Assembly: GCF_040939125.1 (NCBI RefSeq)
Contig: NZ_CP162495.1
Span: 3,906,001-3,970,000, forward strand
Origin: Clostridium sp. BJN0013
GTDB lineage: Bacteria; Bacillota; Clostridia; Clostridiales; Clostridiaceae
Direction of reading: 5' to 3'
DNA length: 64,000 nt
The position numbers were made by a program, and so were the translations under genes. Positions 62,961 through 64,000 of this stretch are shown in pieces. A model generated the notes under the pieces. It was given only the letters and a program-made list of their open reading frames with translations. It was not told where the DNA came from and did not search any database. Position 1 is the stretch's first letter; each line of letters opens with the position of its first letter.

Positions 62961-63037
62961 TGGTAGCGGAAATAGGAATCGAACCTACGACACTTCGGGT
63001 ATGAACCGAATGCTCTAGCCAACTGAGCTATTCCGCC
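62961..63037 (-). tRNA. tRNA-Met (CAT), elongator, copy 2
   Basis: A 77-base cloverleaf with CCA starting GGCGGAATAGCTCAG, TTCATAC anticodon loop. It differs from the copy at 63239 by one base in the T loop (GGTTCGATTCC against GGTTCAATTCC). It belongs to the second unit of a tandem duplication. Confidence 0.94.
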
Positions 63038-63050
63038 TTATATACAATTT

Positions 63051-63126
<76 letters not shown>

Positions 63127-63134
63127 CTATATTT

Positions 63135-63223
63135 TGGTGCTGAAGACCGGAATCGAACCGGTACGGGTTTTAAAGCCCGCAGGATTTTAAGTCCTGTGCG
63201 TCTGCCTGTTCCGCCACTCCAGC
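63135..63223 (-). tRNA. tRNA-Leu (TAA), copy 2
   Basis: An 89-base class II tRNA with long variable arm (GGGCTTTAAAACCC), CTTAAAA anticodon loop, anticodon TAA, CCA encoded. Identical to the copy at 63413. Confidence 0.95.
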
Positions 63224-63238
63224 TAAATTTTTTTTAAA

Positions 63239-63315
63239 TGGTAGCGGAAATAGGAATTGAACCTACGACACTTCGGGTATGAACCGAATGCTCTAGCCAA
63301 CTGAGCTATTCCGCC
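63239..63315 (-). tRNA. tRNA-Met (CAT), elongator, copy 1
   Basis: A 77-base cloverleaf with CCA, TTCATAC anticodon loop. It is the last RNA of the first Leu-fMet-Met unit in transcription order. Confidence 0.94.
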
Positions 63316-63329
63316 TTATTATACAATTT

Positions 63330-63405
<76 letters not shown>

Positions 63406-63412
63406 CTATTTT

Positions 63413-63501
63413 TGGTGCTGAAGACCGGAATCGAACCGGTACGGGTTTTAAAGCCCGCAGGATTTTAAGTCCTGTGCGTCTGCCTGTTCCGCCACTCCAG
63501 C
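63413..63501 (-). tRNA. tRNA-Leu (TAA), copy 1
   Basis: An 89-base class II tRNA, anticodon TAA, CCA encoded. It is the first gene of the tRNA cluster, about 25 bases after the predicted transcription start. Confidence 0.95.
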
Positions 63502-63530
63502 AATAAAGCCTCAATTTGACGACATAAGTT

Positions 63531-63559
63531 ATTATATATGATAACTATTTTATTGTCAA
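63531..63559 (-). promoter_or_regulatory. Consensus SigA promoter of the tRNA cluster
   Basis: TTGACA (63554-63559), 17 bases, TATAAT (63531-63536), a perfect housekeeping promoter for the six-tRNA cluster. Confidence 0.88.
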
Positions 63560-63594
63560 CCATTTTATGAAACTTTTTAATTTTGCAAAATAAT

Positions 63595-63615
63595 AAAGAG
63601 GCACCTAGCCTCTTT
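63595..63615 (-). terminator. Terminator after the S1-domain gene
   Basis: A stem AAAGAGG/CCTCTTT with a 7-nt loop, then ATTATTTT on the minus strand, starts 11 bases after the stop of the S1-domain gene. Confidence 0.8.
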
Positions 63616-63626
63616 AACTCACTTTA

Positions 63627-64000
63627 CTAATAATTAGACGATTTTTTGTACCCTTTGCCTTTTGAATCCTGATGCTTTTTAATATCTTGAAATCTTTCTT
63701 CACTATCTTTCAAGAATTTAGATAACCTATCTTCAAAACTACCTTGATTATTTCTTGCTTTTTCCTTTTGCCAGTCTATTTCCTGAGGTCTCAAGCTTTT
63801 TTTATCTTTTTCCGCTTGTTTCATAGATAAACTTATCTTGCCATTATCATCAATAGAAATTATTTTTACCCTTATCTTATCTTTTTCCTTCAAATAATCT
63901 CTTATATTTTTAACATAGGTATCTGATACTTCAGATATGTGCACTAATCCCGTTTTACCATTAATGTCTACAAATGCTCCAAAACTGGTAATATTAATTA
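63627..64000 (-). CDS. yabR: S1 RNA-binding domain protein (YabR type), 5' end outside the window
   Basis: The frame is open through the right edge, so the N-terminus is missing. The visible 123 residues start INITSFGAFVDINGKTGLVHISEVSDTYVKNI and continue KIRVKIISIDDNGKISLSMKQ, a single S1 domain. A highly charged tail rich in Lys, Asp and Glu follows (EDRLSKFLKDSEERFQDIKKHQDSKGKGYKK). In Firmicutes this gene follows divIC near spoIIE, consistent with the location here. It probably binds RNA or ribosomes. Confidence 0.9.
   Translation of the reverse strand, partial: INITSFGAFVDINGKTGLVHISEVSDTYVKNIRDYLKEKDKIRVKIISIDDNGKISLSMKQAEKDKKSLRPQEIDWQKEKARNNQGSFEDRLSKFLKDSEERFQDIKKHQDSKGKGYKKSSNY

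Overview
The window is a low-GC, AT-rich chromosome segment from a Clostridium sensu stricto species (Firmicutes). The evidence is the protein sequences, the gene order, strong TTGACA-N17-TATAAT promoters, a rifampicin-sensitive-type RpoB, a clostridial-type rRNA operon and the sporulation genes sigH and spoIIE. Almost every gene lies on the minus strand, so transcription runs from high to low coordinates. The species cannot be fixed from the window alone.

Layout from right to left, in the direction of transcription. 64000-60303: an S1-domain protein (yabR type), two tandem copies of a tRNA-Met / initiator tRNA / tRNA-Leu cassette, and spoIIE. 60127-53267: tilS, hpt, ftsH, a truncated ISLre2-type transposase fragment, a FlK-like thioesterase, coaX and dusB. 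53207-48261: an unrecognised 254-residue protein, greA, lysS, tRNA-Asn and a T-box-controlled glyS. 48243-46896: a small accessory pocket with a decayed IS200 element, a candidate small RNA and two copies of an interspersed repeat. 46864-45488: murD. 45221-39469: one rRNA operon (16S, tRNA-Ala, tRNA-Ile, 23S, 5S, tRNA-Ile2, tRNA-Ala). 39223-36010: an EF-G paralogue, a small unknown protein and a histidine phosphatase. 35841-31253: the CtsR stress operon ctsR-mcsA-mcsB-clpC. 31074-23926: radA, disA, yacL, ispD, cysS and mrnC. 23885-21842: rlmB, yacP and sigH. 21754-1: tRNAs and tuf, rpmG-secE-nusG-rplK-rplA, rplJ-rplL, rpoB-rpoC, L7Ae-like-rpsL-rpsG-fusA-tuf, and the S10 operon from rpsJ to the start of rpsC.

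This is the conserved Firmicutes information-processing backbone: ribosome assembly, transcription, tRNA charging and modification, protein quality control (Clp, FtsH, McsAB), c-di-AMP signalling (DisA) and sporulation control. No defence island, prophage, CRISPR array or biosynthetic cluster is visible.

The most interesting unexplained structure is a family of about 150-bp interspersed elements. Four copies occur, at 8678-8827, 46896-47046, 48101-48243 and 56149-56301. They are all intergenic, share start and end motifs, and can fold into conserved hairpins with compensatory changes. Also notable are a duplicated structured leader in front of both 16S and 23S rRNA, a folded leader upstream of rpsJ, a candidate small RNA beside the IS200 remnant, an EF-G paralogue with a replaced catalytic histidine, and two tuf genes identical over a 1218-bp block.
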